64,000 nt of DNA from NCBI RefSeq assembly GCF_003063355.1, contig NZ_NESH01000001.1, forward strand, positions 558,001 to 622,000, given 5' to 3'. Below the pieces are notes generated by a model. The model was not told the DNA's origin and searched no databases. It worked only from the letters and a program-made list of their open reading frames with translations. The translations under genes and the position numbers were made by a program. This document shows, piece after piece, positions 1 through 9,636 of this stretch; position 1 is the stretch's first letter, and each line of letters starts with the position of its first letter. The DNA is from Limnohabitans sp. Bal53 (GTDB lineage Bacteria; Pseudomonadota; Gammaproteobacteria; Burkholderiales; Burkholderiaceae_C).

Positions 1-235
1 GTACCGCATCGGCTGTGGCCATTTGTGCGGGCTCGGTCAGCAGCGTGATGCGGCCCGTGCCCAGCAAGTTGCGGCGCAACTCCACACCCAAGGGCGAGCT
101 GGTCGAAAAATTGGCGTACAGCGTTTTGAACGGGTAATCGCCCGCGCTGCGCAGCTGAAAGCCGCAGGCCGAGAGACCCACCAGCACAGGCCCAGCACCG
201 AGCAACTGCCAACAGCGGCGGCGTGAAGTGTTCAT
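1..235 (-). CDS. lptE: LPS-assembly lipoprotein LptE (N-terminal part, cut by window edge)
   Basis: Seventy-eight codons are visible, starting at the ATG read on the minus strand from 235. The product starts with three arginines and a short hydrophobic stretch. It ends in the lipobox LSAC with the lipidated cysteine at about residue 24, followed by GFQLRSAG, typical of LptE after processing. LptE is the outer-membrane lipoprotein that plugs the LptD barrel and helps deliver LPS to the cell surface. The gene lies 42 nt downstream of leuS on the same strand, the usual leuS-lptE-holA order in betaproteobacteria, which supports the call. The C-terminal half is outside the window. Confidence 0.88.
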   Translation of the reverse strand, partial: MNTSRRRCWQLLGAGPVLVGLSACGFQLRSAGDYPFKTLYANFSTSSPLGVELRRNLLGTGRITLLTEPAQMATADAV

Positions 236-277
236 CACAGGGAGATCATCGGGGTGTGCGGGCATCAGTCCGTGGGC

Positions 278-3043
278 TCACAGCACCACGTTGACCAAAC
301 GGCCAGGGACCACAATCACCTTCTTGGGCACGGCACCAGCCGCTTGCTTGACGACGGCTTCATGGGCCAGGGCAGTGGTCTCGATCAGCGCTTTGTCGGC
401 TGCAGCGGGCACCAAGATGGCACCACGCAACTTGCCGTTGATCTGCAGCATCAGCTCAATCTGGTCACGCTCCAGGGCCGACTCGTCCACAGTGGGCCAA
501 GGCGCGTCGAGCAACTCGCCTGCAGCTTGAGCAAAACCCAGCTGCTGCCAGATTTCGTCGGTGATGTGTGGGCAAGCGGGGTAGAGCATGCGCATCAAAA
601 GCGAGAGCCCTTCACACAGGGCGGCGGTGTCGCCTGCGCTGGCATCGGGCTTGAAGTCTTCCAGCGCGTTGAGCAGCTTCATGCAACCGGACACCACCGT
701 GTTGTACTGCATGCGCTCATAGTCGTAACCCACTTGTTTGAGCACCAAATGCATTTCGCGGCGCAGCGCTTTGGCCGAGTCGCCCAATACAGCTTGGCTC
801 AGATCTTGACCCGTGGCCGAGCGCAACAGCTCGTGGTGCTTGAAAGCAAAGTTCCAGACCCGGCGCAAAAAGCGGTAGCTGCCTTCCACGGCCGAGTCGT
901 TCCACTCGAGCGTGACTTCGGGCGGCGCGGTGAACATGGTGTACAGACGTGCCGTGTCGGCGCCGTAGCGCTCGATCAGGTCTTGTGGGTCGACGCCGTT
1001 GTTCTTGGACTTGGACATGGTGCCCACGCCCTCGTAGTCGATGGCAGTACCCACCGGCAGGCGACCGTCGCCGCTGTCCGCTTCGTTCTTGAGCTTGGCG
1101 CCAATGACCTTGCCGGTCTCGTCCAGCACATGCTCCACGTCGTGTGGCCAGAAATAGTCCTTGCCACCCTTGGCCGTGCGGCGCGAGTAGATGTGGTTGA
1201 GCACCATGCCCTGCGTGAGCAGCTTGCTGAAGGGCTCATCGACCTTGACCAGGCCCAGGTCGCGCATGACCTTGGTCCAAAAGCGGGCGTACAGCAAGTG
1301 CAAGATGGCGTGCTCGATGCCACCAATGTACTGGTCCATCGGCATCCAGTAATCGGCACCATCGGCGACCATGGCTTGGTCATTCTTGGGGTCGCAATAG
1401 CGCATGAAATACCAGGACGAATCCACGAAGGTGTCCATGGTGTCGGTTTCGCGGCGGGCGGGCTTGCCACACACCGGGCAGGTCACCCCGGCGTGAAAGC
1501 CCTCGTGCTTGTGCAGCGGGTTGCCCGAGCCGTCGGGGATGCAGTCTTGCGGCAGCACCACGGGCAGGTCTTTTTCGGGCACCGGCACCGCGCCATGTTC
1601 GTCGCAATGGATGATCGGGATCGGCGTGCCCCAGTAGCGCTGGCGGCTCACGCCCCAATCGCGCAGACGCCAAGTGGTTTTCTTCTCGCCCAAGCCTTTG
1701 GCGGCCAGTAACTCGGCCACTTTGTAAACAGCGGCTTTTTGATTCAAACCGTCGAGTTCACCGGAGTTGATGCAGACGCCGTCTTTGGTGGCATACCACT
1801 CGGACCATGCGGTTGCATCGAAGACCTCAGAGGCCTTGGCTTTGCCTGCGTTGGGCAACGATGTTGAGCTTGCGTCTGAGGCGCCCGACGCAGGCGAAGA
1901 CAAGGCCGGGGCACGTGCAGCAACAACCTGCTTGATGGGCAATGCGTATTTCAAGGCAAACGCAAAGTCGCGCTCGTCATGTGCAGGCACACCCATCACG
2001 GCGCCGTCGCCATAAGACATCAACACGTAGTTACCAACCCAAACCTCGACCTGAGCACCCGTCAACGGATGCGTCACAAACAGGCCTGTGGCCACGCCCT
2101 TTTTCTCTTGGGTGGCCATTTCGGCCTCTGTTGTGCCGCCACTCTTGCACTCTTCCAAAAACGCCGCCAAAGCGGGGTTGCTGGACGCAGCGTGCAACGC
2201 CAGAGGATGCTCAGCCGCCACCGCGCAAAACGTCACGCCCATGATGGTGTCTGCACGGGTAGTGAACACGTACATCTTGCCGTCGCCAATCAGCTGACCG
2301 TCAGCACCTTGGATTTCGTGCGGAAACGCGAAACGCACACCTTCGCTCTTGCCGATCCAGTTTTCCTGCATCAGGCGCACTTTGTCGGGCCAGCCGTTGA
2401 GTGTGGCCTTGTCGTTGCCGATCTGGACATGGTCCAGCAGCTCTTGCGCGTACTGGGTGATGTTCAGGTAGTAACCGGGGATTTCGCGCTTTTCCACGGG
2501 CGCACCGGTGCGCCAGCCTTTGCCGTCGATCACCTGTTCGTTGGCCAGCACCGTCTGGTCCACCGGGTCCCAGTTGACAACCTGGGTCTTGCGGTAGGCG
2601 ATGCCTTTTTCCAGCATCTTGAGAAACAGCCACTGGTTCCACTTGTAGTAGGTCGGGTCGCAAGTGGCGACTTCGCGCGACCAGTCGATGGCCAGGCCCA
2701 TGGCCTGCATCTGCTTTTTCATGTACGCGATGTTCTCGTACGTCCATTTGGCCGGGGGCACGCCGTTTTTGAGGGCGGCATTTTCAGCAGGCAGGCCAAA
2801 CGCGTCCCAGCCCATGGGCATCAAGACATTGAAGCCCTTCATGCGCAGGCTGCGCGTGAGCATGTCGTTGATGGTGTAGTTGCGCACATGGCCCATGTGC
2901 AGCTTGCCACTGGGGTAAGGCAGCATGGAGCAGGCGTAGAACTTCTTTTTGCTGGCGTCTTCGGTGACGCGGTAGGCATCGCGAGCCGTCCAACGGGACT
3001 GCGCTGCGGGTTCGACTTCGAGGTGGTTGTACTTGTCTTGCAT
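278..3043 (-). CDS. leuS: leucyl-tRNA synthetase
   Basis: Class I aminoacyl-tRNA synthetase charging tRNA-Leu in the cytoplasm. The HIGH-type signature is HMGH at residues 49-52, and the KMSKS-type loop TMSKS lies near 675-679. The CP1 editing domain lies between them, and the C-terminal anticodon-binding region ends in [10 protein letters not shown] chose the ATG at 3043 ([11 protein letters not shown]) because family members start there; an in-frame ATG 26 codons upstream would add an unrelated arginine/proline-rich leader. The product is about 921 residues against about 860 for E. coli LeuRS. Part of the excess is an alanine/serine/proline-rich insertion at residues 376-403. It lies between tolR and lptE and is probably in their transcript. 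Confidence 0.97.
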   Translation of the reverse strand: MQDKYNHLEVEPAAQSRWTARDAYRVTEDASKKKFYACSMLPYPSGKLHMGHVRNYTINDMLTRSLRMKGFNVLMPMGWDAFGLPAENAALKNGVPPAKWTYENIAYMKKQMQAMGLAIDWSREVATCDPTYYKWNQWLFLKMLEKGIAYRKTQVVNWDPVDQTVLANEQVIDGKGWRTGAPVEKREIPGYYLNITQYAQELLDHVQIGNDKATLNGWPDKVRLMQENWIGKSEGVRFAFPHEIQGADGQLIGDGKMYVFTTRADTIMGVTFCAVAAEHPLALHAASSNPALAAFLEECKSGGTTEAEMATQEKKGVATGLFVTHPLTGAQVEVWVGNYVLMSYGDGAVMGVPAHDERDFAFALKYALPIKQVVAARAPALSSPASGASDASSTSLPNAGKAKASEVFDATAWSEWYATKDGVCINSGELDGLNQKAAVYKVAELLAAKGLGEKKTTWRLRDWGVSRQRYWGTPIPIIHCDEHGAVPVPEKDLPVVLPQDCIPDGSGNPLHKHEGFHAGVTCPVCGKPARRETDTMDTFVDSSWYFMRYCDPKNDQAMVADGADYWMPMDQYIGGIEHAILHLLYARFWTKVMRDLGLVKVDEPFSKLLTQGMVLNHIYSRRTAKGGKDYFWPHDVEHVLDETGKVIGAKLKNEADSGDGRLPVGTAIDYEGVGTMSKSKNNGVDPQDLIERYGADTARLYTMFTAPPEVTLEWNDSAVEGSYRFLRRVWNFAFKHHELLRSATGQDLSQAVLGDSAKALRREMHLVLKQVGYDYERMQYNTVVSGCMKLLNALEDFKPDASAGDTAALCEGLSLLMRMLYPACPHITDEIWQQLGFAQAAGELLDAPWPTVDESALERDQIELMLQINGKLRGAILVPAAADKALIETTALAHEAVVKQAAGAVPKKVIVVPGRLVNVVL

Positions 3044-3123
3044 AGGGCTAAATTGTAGGGGCTGGGCGGGCTCTGGCTTGTGGCAGGCGCAGCCAGGCCC
3101 ACGCCGCTCGGACGAGGGCAACT

Positions 3124-3543
3124 TCAGGGCGAAACCACCTCGGCCACAAAGCCGATCCGGCTCAAACCGGCTTTTTGGGCCAGGCCCATGGTTTCGACCA
3201 CCCGGCCGTAGGGCACGGACGCATCGGCACGCAGCTCCAGCTCGGTCAGTGGGTTACGGCGTGCAGCTTTGGACAGTTGTTCGTGCAAGGCGTCTTGGGT
3301 GATCAGCTGGTCGTTCAGGAACCATTGACCTTGCGCATCGACCACCAGAACAAAGGCCTGTGGCGCAGTTCCTGCCTCTCCAACCTCGCTTTGGGGCAGG
3401 TCCAGGCGAATGGCACTGGTCATCAAGGGGGCGGTCAGGATGAAAATGACCAGCAGCACGAGCATCACGTCCACCAGCGGCGTGACGTTGATCTCGCTCA
3501 TGGGCGCATCAGCTGGGCGGCTGGGCAGGCGTCCAAAAGACAT
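3124..3543 (-). CDS. tolR: TolR/ExbD-type biopolymer transport protein
   Basis: A 139-residue inner-membrane protein with one transmembrane helix at about 20-41. The helix carries the proton-path aspartate D25 in the family motif [16 protein letters not shown], and a periplasmic domain follows. TolR/ExbD proteins work with TolQ/ExbB to turn the proton-motive force into work on outer-membrane partners. The gene starts 6 nt after the tolQ-like stop, so the two form a pair. No tolA, tolB or tonB is in the window, so Tol versus ExbBD identity rests on family resemblance and on the dapB-tolQ-tolR-leuS context common in Comamonadaceae. Confidence 0.88.
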   Translation of the reverse strand: MSFGRLPSRPADAPMSEINVTPLVDVMLVLLVIFILTAPLMTSAIRLDLPQSEVGEAGTAPQAFVLVVDAQGQWFLNDQLITQDALHEQLSKAARRNPLTELELRADASVPYGRVVETMGLAQKAGLSRIGFVAEVVSP

Positions 3544-3549
3544 GGCCGC

Positions 3550-4194
3550 TCAGTCCCGGGGGCCGGCGAGCAAGGCGCGCACATCATGGGCAAAGCCTTC
3601 GAGCTCGGCCTCGATCTGCCCAATGCGCCGCCCCAGCAGGTTGTAGCCCAGCACCGCCGGAATCGCCACCGCCAGACCGGCTGCTGTCATGACAAGGGCC
3701 TCGCCCACAGGCCCGGCAATTTGCTCAATGCGGATAGGACCACCCTCGGCCATACCGCTCAGGGCATTAAAAATGCCCCAAACAGTGCCCAGCAAACCGA
3801 TGAAGGGTGAAGTGGAACCGGCCGTGGCCAGCAACACCTGCCCCCATTGCAAGCGGCGCAGCACCGATTGCATGGCCTCGCGCAGCACGCGGGTGAGTTG
3901 GTGGTGGCGTTGGCCCGCCGAAGCCAAAGTGCCCCCCAAAGGCAGCAAGGTGGCATCGAGCAAGGGCAGCACACAGGCTTCACGGTCAAACTGGGCCACG
4001 CGCTGGCGGGCATCGTCAAAACCTGCGGCTTGCCAAAAGGCGGCCACGCTGCGCGGCACGTCTTGCGTGACACGGGAGAGCAAACGCCATTTCCAGGCGA
4101 TCACCACCCAACTGCCCACAGACAAAGCCAAGAGCAAGAGCGCCAGCACACGGCTGACGACATCGCTGTGCAGCAGGAAGTCGTTCAAGCTCAT
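3550..4194 (-). CDS. tolQ: TolQ/ExbB-type MotA-family proton channel subunit
   Basis: A 214-residue membrane protein of the MotA/TolQ/ExbB family. A first helix lies at about 12-36 (LALLLLALSVGSWVVIAWKW). A large cytoplasmic loop follows, then two more helices around GLLGTVWGIFNAL and VGEALVMTAAGLAVAIPAV. The latter carry the conserved glycine/threonine pattern of the proton-channel helices. It would form the energised complex with the TolR-like protein encoded 6 nt downstream. It follows dapB by 24 nt on the same strand, suggesting one transcript dapB-tolQ-tolR-leuS-lptE. Whether it serves the Tol-Pal system or TonB-dependent uptake cannot be decided from the sequence alone. Confidence 0.88.
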   Translation of the reverse strand: MSLNDFLLHSDVVSRVLALLLLALSVGSWVVIAWKWRLLSRVTQDVPRSVAAFWQAAGFDDARQRVAQFDREACVLPLLDATLLPLGGTLASAGQRHHQLTRVLREAMQSVLRRLQWGQVLLATAGSTSPFIGLLGTVWGIFNALSGMAEGGPIRIEQIAGPVGEALVMTAAGLAVAIPAVLGYNLLGRRIGQIEAELEGFAHDVRALLAGPRD

Positions 4195-4218
4195 GGGCGG
4201 CTTTCGGGCAGCGGCGCG

Positions 4219-5034
4219 TCAGCGCAGGTTCAGCACGTCGAACATGTCAAACAGGCCACGCGGCTGATTGGCCAAAAAGCGCACGGCCCGCAAACTGCCC
4301 TGCGCGTAGGTGGCACGGCTGGAGGATTTGTGCGTAACCTCGATGCGCTCACCAATACCGGCAAACAGCACCGTATGGTCGCCCACGATGTCACCACCAC
4401 GAATGGTCGAAAAACCGATGGTGGAAGGGTCGCGCTCGCCCGTGTGGCCATAACGCTCGTACACGGCGCAGTCTTTCAAGTCGCGCCCAATGGCCTCGGC
4501 AATGACTTCACCCATCTTGAGGGCAGTGCCTGAGGGCGCGTCCACCTTGTGACGGTGGTGGGCTTCGATGATTTCGATGTCGTAACCGGTCGACATGGCT
4601 TGCGCAGCCATTTGCAGCAGTTTGAGGGTGACGTTGACGCCCACACTCATGTTCGGCGCCATGACGATGGCGATGTCGCGGGCGATCTCGGCAATCTCGG
4701 CTTTTTGCGCATCGGTAAACCCCGTGGTGCCAATGACTGCCTTGACGCCCAGCTCGCGGCAGACCTGAAGGTGGGCCAGTGTGCCTTCAGGGCGCGTGAA
4801 ATCGATCAAGCAGGATGCGCCTTGCAGGCCTGCGTGCAAGTCAGCGGTGACGCTGGTGCCGGTGACCCGGCCCAGCGCGGCCCCGGCGTCTTGACCCAAA
4901 GCGGGGCTGGCCGCGATGTCCAGCGCACCCGAGAGGCGGCAGTCGTCGGTGGCCAAGATGGCTTCGATCAGCATGTGCCCCATGCGACCGGACGCGCCGG
5001 CGACGGTGATGGGCAAGAGGTGGGTTGAGGTCAT
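4219..5034 (-). CDS. dapB: 4-hydroxy-tetrahydrodipicolinate reductase
   Basis: NAD(P)H-dependent reductase of the diaminopimelate/lysine pathway, which supplies meso-DAP for the peptidoglycan made by the dcw cluster at the other end of the window. The N-terminal Rossmann motif GASGRMG is at residues 13-19. The catalytic and substrate-binding block [14 protein letters not shown] is at 157-170 with its histidines and lysine intact. Length is 271 residues, normal for the family. I used the ATG at 5034 ([13 protein letters not shown]); the ATG at 5049 would add five residues with no family support. It is followed closely by tolQ-tolR and preceded by bamE on the same strand. Confidence 0.96.
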   Translation of the reverse strand: MTSTHLLPITVAGASGRMGHMLIEAILATDDCRLSGALDIAASPALGQDAGAALGRVTGTSVTADLHAGLQGASCLIDFTRPEGTLAHLQVCRELGVKAVIGTTGFTDAQKAEIAEIARDIAIVMAPNMSVGVNVTLKLLQMAAQAMSTGYDIEIIEAHHRHKVDAPSGTALKMGEVIAEAIGRDLKDCAVYERYGHTGERDPSTIGFSTIRGGDIVGDHTVLFAGIGERIEVTHKSSSRATYAQGSLRAVRFLANQPRGLFDMFDVLNLR

Positions 5035-5104
5035 GGCTTGAATGGGCAAAATATGAAGGGCTGGGCCTTAGGGATCACGTCAGGAGACATCCAGCACGGG
5101 GTGT

Positions 5105-5668
5105 TCAGCGGGTGGCCGGCTCCAAAGGTGGGTAGCTGCGCGGCAAAGCCGCAGGCGCGGCGACTGATGCAGGTGCATCAGCGCGGGTAGCTGGCGCCTG
5201 GGCCGGGGCGAACGCCTTCAACTCTTCTTCGCTCGCTTGCAATTTGGGCAATTTGCCCACCGACTGGGGACGCACCAAACGTCCGGCAAACTCCGACTCA
5301 CTGGGCAACACATCGCTGTCGACTTGTTCGAGCAGATCGCCCTTGAAGTAAACCGTGAGCCTGAAGTTTTGCGCTGGCACGCCCTGGCGCTGGATGCTGA
5401 AGGCGTAGTCCCAACGGCTGGCATGGAACAAACTGGCGATCAGGGGGGTTCCCAAAATTTCGCGCACCTGGGCACGTGTCATGCCGGGGCGCAAGGCTTT
5501 GCGCTGTTCATTCGAGACAAAGTTACCTTGCACCACCTCGGGCACAAAGGGCTTGAAGGTGTCGCGATTCACAGCGCTGGGCAAGTTGCCGCAACCGGCC
5601 AGGCTCGCGCCCAGCAAGAGGGCGGCCAAGCCTTGAGCGGTCAGACGAAAAGTCAGGGAAGCTGTCAT
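5105..5668 (-). CDS. bamE: outer-membrane assembly lipoprotein BamE
   Basis: A 187-residue lipoprotein: signal peptide with lipobox LAGC, lipidated cysteine 26, then a SmpA/OmlA domain at about 45-125. The domain carries the characteristic GMTRAQVREILGTP and WDYAFSIQRQG segments. BamE is an accessory subunit of the BAM complex that inserts beta-barrel proteins into the outer membrane. The C-terminal 60 residues are alanine/proline-rich and probably disordered. It is transcribed divergently from fur across an 84-bp gap, a pairing conserved in beta- and gammaproteobacteria. dapB follows 70 nt downstream. Confidence 0.95.
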   Translation of the reverse strand: MTASLTFRLTAQGLAALLLGASLAGCGNLPSAVNRDTFKPFVPEVVQGNFVSNEQRKALRPGMTRAQVREILGTPLIASLFHASRWDYAFSIQRQGVPAQNFRLTVYFKGDLLEQVDSDVLPSESEFAGRLVRPQSVGKLPKLQASEEELKAFAPAQAPATRADAPASVAAPAALPRSYPPLEPATR

Positions 5669-5752
5669 GGTTGAGGGTGTGCCGATATGATCGGGTCATT
5701 GTAGCGGCTGCCTTGCCGCTGGACTGCCACCAGCCCCCTAACCAGACAGCCC

Positions 5753-6184
5753 ATGAGCCAGATCGACGAACTGAAAAACAACGGACTCAAAGCCACCTTG
5801 CCACGCATGAAAATCCTGGAGGTTTTCCAAAGCGGCACGATGCGCCACATGACCGCCGAAGATGTGTTTCGTCAACTGCTCAAGGACAACGCTGACATCG
5901 GCCTGGCCACCGTGTATCGGGTGCTGACCCAATTCGAGCAAGCGGGAATTCTCAGCCGCAACCACTTCGAAAGTGGCAAGGCGGTCTACGAGCTCAACGA
6001 AGGCCAGCACCACGACCACATGGTTTGTCTGGACTGCGGTCGGGTGGAAGAGTTTTATGACGCAGAAATTGAATCACGCCAACAGGCTGTGGCCCAAGCC
6101 AAGGGTTTTGTGATCGCCGACCATGCGCTGAGCCTTTACGCACACTGCATGCAAAAGCCCTGCCCCCACCGCAACGCCCGTTGA
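5753..6184 (+). CDS. fur: ferric uptake regulator Fur
   Basis: Iron-responsive transcriptional repressor of 143 residues. The N-terminal winged helix covers about 1-80, with the recognition segment [20 protein letters not shown]. The dimerisation domain has the metal-site histidines HHDH at 86-89, and the first structural-zinc CxxC pair is C92/C95. A C-terminal cysteine/histidine cluster (CMQKPCPH) holds the second pair. With Fe(II) bound it represses iron-uptake genes. It is divergent from bamE and converges with hprK, whose stop lies 19 nt beyond. I did not find a convincing Fur box in the short upstream gap. Confidence 0.97.
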   Translation: MSQIDELKNNGLKATLPRMKILEVFQSGTMRHMTAEDVFRQLLKDNADIGLATVYRVLTQFEQAGILSRNHFESGKAVYELNEGQHHDHMVCLDCGRVEEFYDAEIESRQQAVAQAKGFVIADHALSLYAHCMQKPCPHRNAR

Positions 6185-6203
6185 ACAAGCGCTGGCTCCG
6201 CGC

Positions 6204-7145
6204 TCAACCCATGGCGCGGCGCTGGCGCTCGATGAAGTCCTGGTAAGTGTCGATGCCACGCATCTGCAAGATGGTGTTGCGCACAGCGGCCTCTACCAAC
6301 ACCGCGATGTTGCGCCCGGCCATGACCTGGATCACCACCTTCTGCACCGGAATGCCCAGGACGTCTTGCCGCAGAGGCTCGGAGGGCAGGCGCTCGTAAT
6401 CGCGCTCCAGGGTTTCACGCCGCACCAAATGCACAATGAGTTTGAGCCGCATCTTGCGGCGCACTGCGGTCTCGCCAAAGATGGCTCGGATGTCCAAAAG
6501 TCCAATGCCGCGCACTTCCAACAAGTTTTGCAGCAGATCGGGGCAGCGCGCTTCGATGGTGGTCTGGTTGATGCGGTACAAGTCCACGGCGTCGTCGGCC
6601 ACCAAACCATTCCCCCGCGAGATCAACTCCAGCCCCAGCTCGCTTTTGCCCAGACCCGATTCGCCCGTGATCAGCACGCCCATGCCCAAAATATCCATGA
6701 ACACGCCGTGCATGGTGGTGCGGTCGGCAAAGTGTTTGGACAAATACGCACGCAGCACATCGATCACAAAAGCCGAGGAGTGCTCGGTGGCGAACATCGG
6801 AATTTGCGCACGCTCGCACATGGCCAGCAAGGCCTCGGGCGCGGTCTGGCCATCGGCCAACACCAGCACAGGCGGCTCCAGCGTCACGATGCGTGCGATG
6901 CGCCGCGAGCAGTCGTCCGGCGTGCCATTCGTGAGGTAAGCGACTTCGCGTGGCCCCAGAATCTGCACGCGATAAGGATGGATGTAGTTGAGGTAGCCCA
7001 CCAAGTCTGCGCCGGAGCGGGCTTGGCGGACGGCCACTTCATCAAAACGCCGCTCTGAAGCACCCAGCCCGGCTTGCCACTGCCACTTGAGTTGATGGCG
7101 GTGGTCCTCAAAAAGGACATCGGCGCTGATGACGGTGGGTTTCAT
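6204..7145 (-). CDS. hprK: HPr kinase/phosphorylase
   Basis: Bifunctional serine kinase/phosphorylase that acts on HPr of the phosphotransferase system. The 313-residue product has the N-terminal HprK domain at about 5-130 and the catalytic histidine region MHGVF near 145-149. Its Walker A is GESGLGKS at 161-168, and the C-terminal family signature is around [13 protein letters not shown] chose the ATG at 7145 ([15 protein letters not shown]); in-frame codons upstream look like untranslated spacer. It lies 25 nt downstream of the ptsN-like gene, the hpf-ptsN-hprK order of betaproteobacteria, where the system regulates rather than transports sugar. Confidence 0.96.
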   Translation of the reverse strand: MKPTVISADVLFEDHRHQLKWQWQAGLGASERRFDEVAVRQARSGADLVGYLNYIHPYRVQILGPREVAYLTNGTPDDCSRRIARIVTLEPPVLVLADGQTAPEALLAMCERAQIPMFATEHSSAFVIDVLRAYLSKHFADRTTMHGVFMDILGMGVLITGESGLGKSELGLELISRGNGLVADDAVDLYRINQTTIEARCPDLLQNLLEVRGIGLLDIRAIFGETAVRRKMRLKLIVHLVRRETLERDYERLPSEPLRQDVLGIPVQKVVIQVMAGRNIAVLVEAAVRNTILQMRGIDTYQDFIERQRRAMG

Positions 7146-7170
7146 CGCCTGCAGGCTGTGAAAGGATAAA

Positions 7171-7638
7171 TCAGGCGGTTTGGGCCGATTGCCATTGGGC
7201 AATCAACTGGTGCAGGCCCACTTGGGCTGTGCTGCTTTTGATGCTTTCGCGCAAAGCGGTGTCGCTGAGCAGCTCGGCTATCTCGGACAGAATTTCAAGG
7301 TGCTTTTGGGTCGCCGCTTCGGGCACCAGCAAAAAGATCAGCAAATTGACCGGCTGCTCGTCCGGTGCGTCAAAGCCAATGGGCTGGGCCAATTGAAAGA
7401 CAGCGGCCATCGGGGCTTTGAGGCCCTTGATGCGACCGTGTGGTATGGCCACACCGTGGCCCAAGCCGGTCGAGCCCAATCGCTCGCGGGCAAACAGGCT
7501 GTCGGTGACCAGGGCACGCGACAAGCCATGCAGATTCTCAAAGAGAAGTCCGGCTTCTTCGAATGCACGTTTCTTGCTGGTGGCTTCCACCCCCACAAGA
7601 ACTTGGGCAACAGGCAATATGGATGAGAGTCGGTTCAT
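7171..7638 (-). CDS. ptsN: PTS IIA-Ntr-type regulatory protein
   Basis: A 155-residue EIIA domain of the nitrogen-related phosphotransferase system. The phospho-accepting histidine is H67 in GVAIPHGR, with the downstream segments [11 protein letters not shown] and [12 protein letters not shown] of the mannitol/fructose IIA fold. EIIA-Ntr proteins regulate K+ uptake, stress and nitrogen responses by protein-protein contact. The ATG at 7638 ([14 protein letters not shown]) is used; a longer in-frame version from 7728 would add 30 residues without family support and runs up against the terminator after hpf. It sits between hpf and hprK on the same strand. Confidence 0.94.
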   Translation of the reverse strand: MNRLSSILPVAQVLVGVEATSKKRAFEEAGLLFENLHGLSRALVTDSLFARERLGSTGLGHGVAIPHGRIKGLKAPMAAVFQLAQPIGFDAPDEQPVNLLIFLLVPEAATQKHLEILSEIAELLSDTALRESIKSSTAQVGLHQLIAQWQSAQTA

Positions 7639-7733
7639 GGTCGAGGCCGGATTATGCACCCGATCCGCCAACAGGCTTTGTCGCCAGCCTGACCGGGTCT
7701 CGACAGCTCGTGTCTGCTGGCCGCTCAAGGGGC

Positions 7734-7761
7734 AAAAAAAAGGGCCACTTGAAGCGGCCCT
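7734..7761 (-). terminator. rho-independent terminator after hpf
   Basis: On the minus strand the arms AGGGCC and GGCCCT, extended inwards by further pairs, form a stem. Eight thymines follow the stem. It lies 21 nt beyond the hpf stop, so it should end or attenuate the hpf transcript before ptsN. Confidence 0.8.
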
Positions 7762-7782
7762 AGAGAATGAGAGATGAAAAAA

Positions 7783-8112
7783 TCACATCATGCGCTTGGG
7801 CGCACTGTGGTGGTGGTCGGTGATGCGGTCCTTGTGTTTGACCACCTGACGATCGAGTTTATCCACCAGATCGTCCACCGCCGCGTACAGGTCCTCGTGA
7901 GCGCTCTCGGCAAACAGGTCATTGCCTTTGACGTGGATGTTGCATTCGGCGCGTTGGCGCTTGTCTTTTTCCTTCTGCTTTTCGACGGTCAGCAGCACTT
8001 TCACATCGACCACCTGATCGAAATGCCGGGTGATGCGATCGAGTTTCCCCGTGACGTACTGGCGCAAAGCCGGGGTCACTTCCAAATGGTGCCCGCTGAT
8101 GGTTAAATTCAT
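7783..8112 (-). CDS. hpf: ribosome hibernation promoting factor (short form)
   Basis: A 109-residue protein of the HPF/YfiA (sigma-54 modulation) family that binds the 30S decoding centre and promotes 70S/100S dimers when growth slows. The whole protein is one domain: [20 protein letters not shown] at the start, then EAECN-like and [26 protein letters not shown] motifs, with a histidine-rich tail. The start at 8112 has a strong Shine-Dalgarno, GGAGGCGA, immediately upstream. The classical neighbour rpoN is not present here; upstream is a hairpin leader and an MFS gene. Confidence 0.94.
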   Translation of the reverse strand: MNLTISGHHLEVTPALRQYVTGKLDRITRHFDQVVDVKVLLTVEKQKEKDKRQRAECNIHVKGNDLFAESAHEDLYAAVDDLVDKLDRQVVKHKDRITDHHHSAPKRMM

Positions 8113-8130
8113 AATCGTCGCCTCCATAGA

Positions 8131-8169
8131 TTCAGGGTAAAGAAAGCCCCGCCTTCGCGGGACCCTGAA
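8131..8169 (-). promoter_or_regulatory. long hairpin in the hpf leader (terminator- or attenuator-like)
   Basis: Nested inverted repeats lie just upstream of hpf. The outer arms are TTCAGGGT (8131-8138) and ACCCTGAA (8162-8169). The inner arms are CCCGC and GCGGG around GAAG. Read on the minus strand, the inner stem is followed by GCTTTCTTT. It could be the terminator of a transcript from the MFS side, or an attenuator of hpf. The remaining DNA from 8170 to 8351 shows no gene. Confidence 0.6.
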
Positions 8170-8351
8170 ACCACCTTTGAGGGGTGGCTCGACCCCACTA
8201 TGCGCGCCCCAAAATGGAAAAGCAATACGCCACCAACTAAACCTGCAAAGACCCGTTCTTTTGTCCCCAAAGCCTCATTTCGGTGCTATCGTACGGATTG
8301 AATCAGGGCTTCGGGCAGGCCCCCTTAGACCATCACGGGCCCCTGAACTCC

Positions 8352-9578
8352 TCAGCCTGCCGCCTGCGCAGGCGCCCCATGCAAGCGCAAATGCCCGGCC
8401 AGCCAAACGCTGAGCAAACTGGCCACCACCCCCAACAAACCCGCCACCCAATATCCGGTGAGTTGCCCCTGCGCGTCGCGCCCGATGATGAGCCCTGCCA
8501 CCAGTGCAGCCATGCCCATGGAGGCCGACTGAACGGCCGAGTTCAGGGTCATGAAGGTGCCACGCAAACGGGGCTCAACTGCCGAAGAAATCATCGCCAT
8601 GCCAGGAATCATGCGCCCACTCATCATGGTAAAAAACAGCGTCGAGATGGCCAGCAAGCCCCACAAGGGCAGCCCTTGCGAGAGGGTGGTCGCCATCAAT
8701 GGCACGGTCACCGCCAAAGCCAGACGCTGGAACATCTTCACCTTGCCCACCCGGTCCGTCAGACGGCCAAAATAGCGAGCGCTGAGCAAGGTGGCCACGC
8801 CACCGCACAGGTAAATCCAAGGCACCTCAGAGGCCTGCATGCCCGCATTGGACTGCAGGTAAATGGTGATGTAAGGAATGACCGTGAACGCCGCGAACAT
8901 CATCAGACCCGACACGGCAAACGCCTTGAGGTGGTTGGGCTCGGCCAGCACCTGGCCGATACCACGCCAAACACTCACCCGCTCAGGGTGGTGCAAGTGC
9001 GCGTCCAGCCGGGGCAATGTTTGCCAGGCGCCCAGCGCCAGCAGGCCCACCAGTGCGGCGATGCCCACAAAAGGCGCATGCCAGTTGAAATGTGCGGCCA
9101 AAAACAGACCCAGCGGCACGCCCGCCACGGTGGACACGGAAAAAGAGGTCATCACCACGCTCATGGCGCGGCCTCGGCGCTCAAAAGGAATCACATCGGC
9201 CACGATGGTCTGCGACAGGGCCGACAGGACGCCGCCAAACAAACCTGCGGCCACACGCGCCACCATCAACCAGACATAGTCGGGCGCCAAGGCGCAAGCG
9301 AGCGTAGCCAACCCGAACAGGCTGTACATGCCCAGCAGCAGCTGCTTGCGCCCGAAGCGGTCAATGTAGGTGGTCGCCATCAAACCCGAAAAGCCTGCCG
9401 ACAAGGTGTAGGCCGAGACCAAGAGCCCAAACTGGGCATTGCTGATCCCAAAAAGAGCCGTGAACTGAGGCCCCAGGGGCATCATGATCATGAAATCGAG
9501 GATGTGGGTGAACTGGATGCCGGCCAGCGTAAAAAGCAGCCAGCGCTCGCGCCGTGGGGTCAGATGGGGAGTGGTCAT
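8352..9578 (-). CDS. MFS transporter
   Basis: A 408-residue major facilitator protein with about twelve hydrophobic helices. The loop 2-3 motif is YIDRFGRKQLLLG at about 71-83, and a helix-5 region is VAGVPLGLFLAAHFNW. Family members of this shape are drug- or metabolite-efflux carriers, but no substrate can be read from the sequence. It is transcribed towards hpf with a 239-bp gene-free gap between. It is divergent from the patatin-like gene, whose ATG is 58 nt from its own, so the two probably share a control region. Confidence 0.9.
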   Translation of the reverse strand: MTTPHLTPRRERWLLFTLAGIQFTHILDFMIMMPLGPQFTALFGISNAQFGLLVSAYTLSAGFSGLMATTYIDRFGRKQLLLGMYSLFGLATLACALAPDYVWLMVARVAAGLFGGVLSALSQTIVADVIPFERRGRAMSVVMTSFSVSTVAGVPLGLFLAAHFNWHAPFVGIAALVGLLALGAWQTLPRLDAHLHHPERVSVWRGIGQVLAEPNHLKAFAVSGLMMFAAFTVIPYITIYLQSNAGMQASEVPWIYLCGGVATLLSARYFGRLTDRVGKVKMFQRLALAVTVPLMATTLSQGLPLWGLLAISTLFFTMMSGRMIPGMAMISSAVEPRLRGTFMTLNSAVQSASMGMAALVAGLIIGRDAQGQLTGYWVAGLLGVVASLLSVWLAGHLRLHGAPAQAAG

Positions 9579-9636
9579 GAAACAATGCCGTGCAATTGTC
9601 TGAATCTAACACCCAGGCCCTGCCCCTTCTCGCACC

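Noticed and set aside
254..1711. Long open frame on the plus strand opposite leuS
   Set aside because: It mirrors the codon structure of leuS, shows no protein-family motif and has biased composition (His, Gln, Val, Ala). High-GC genes routinely leave such antisense frames.
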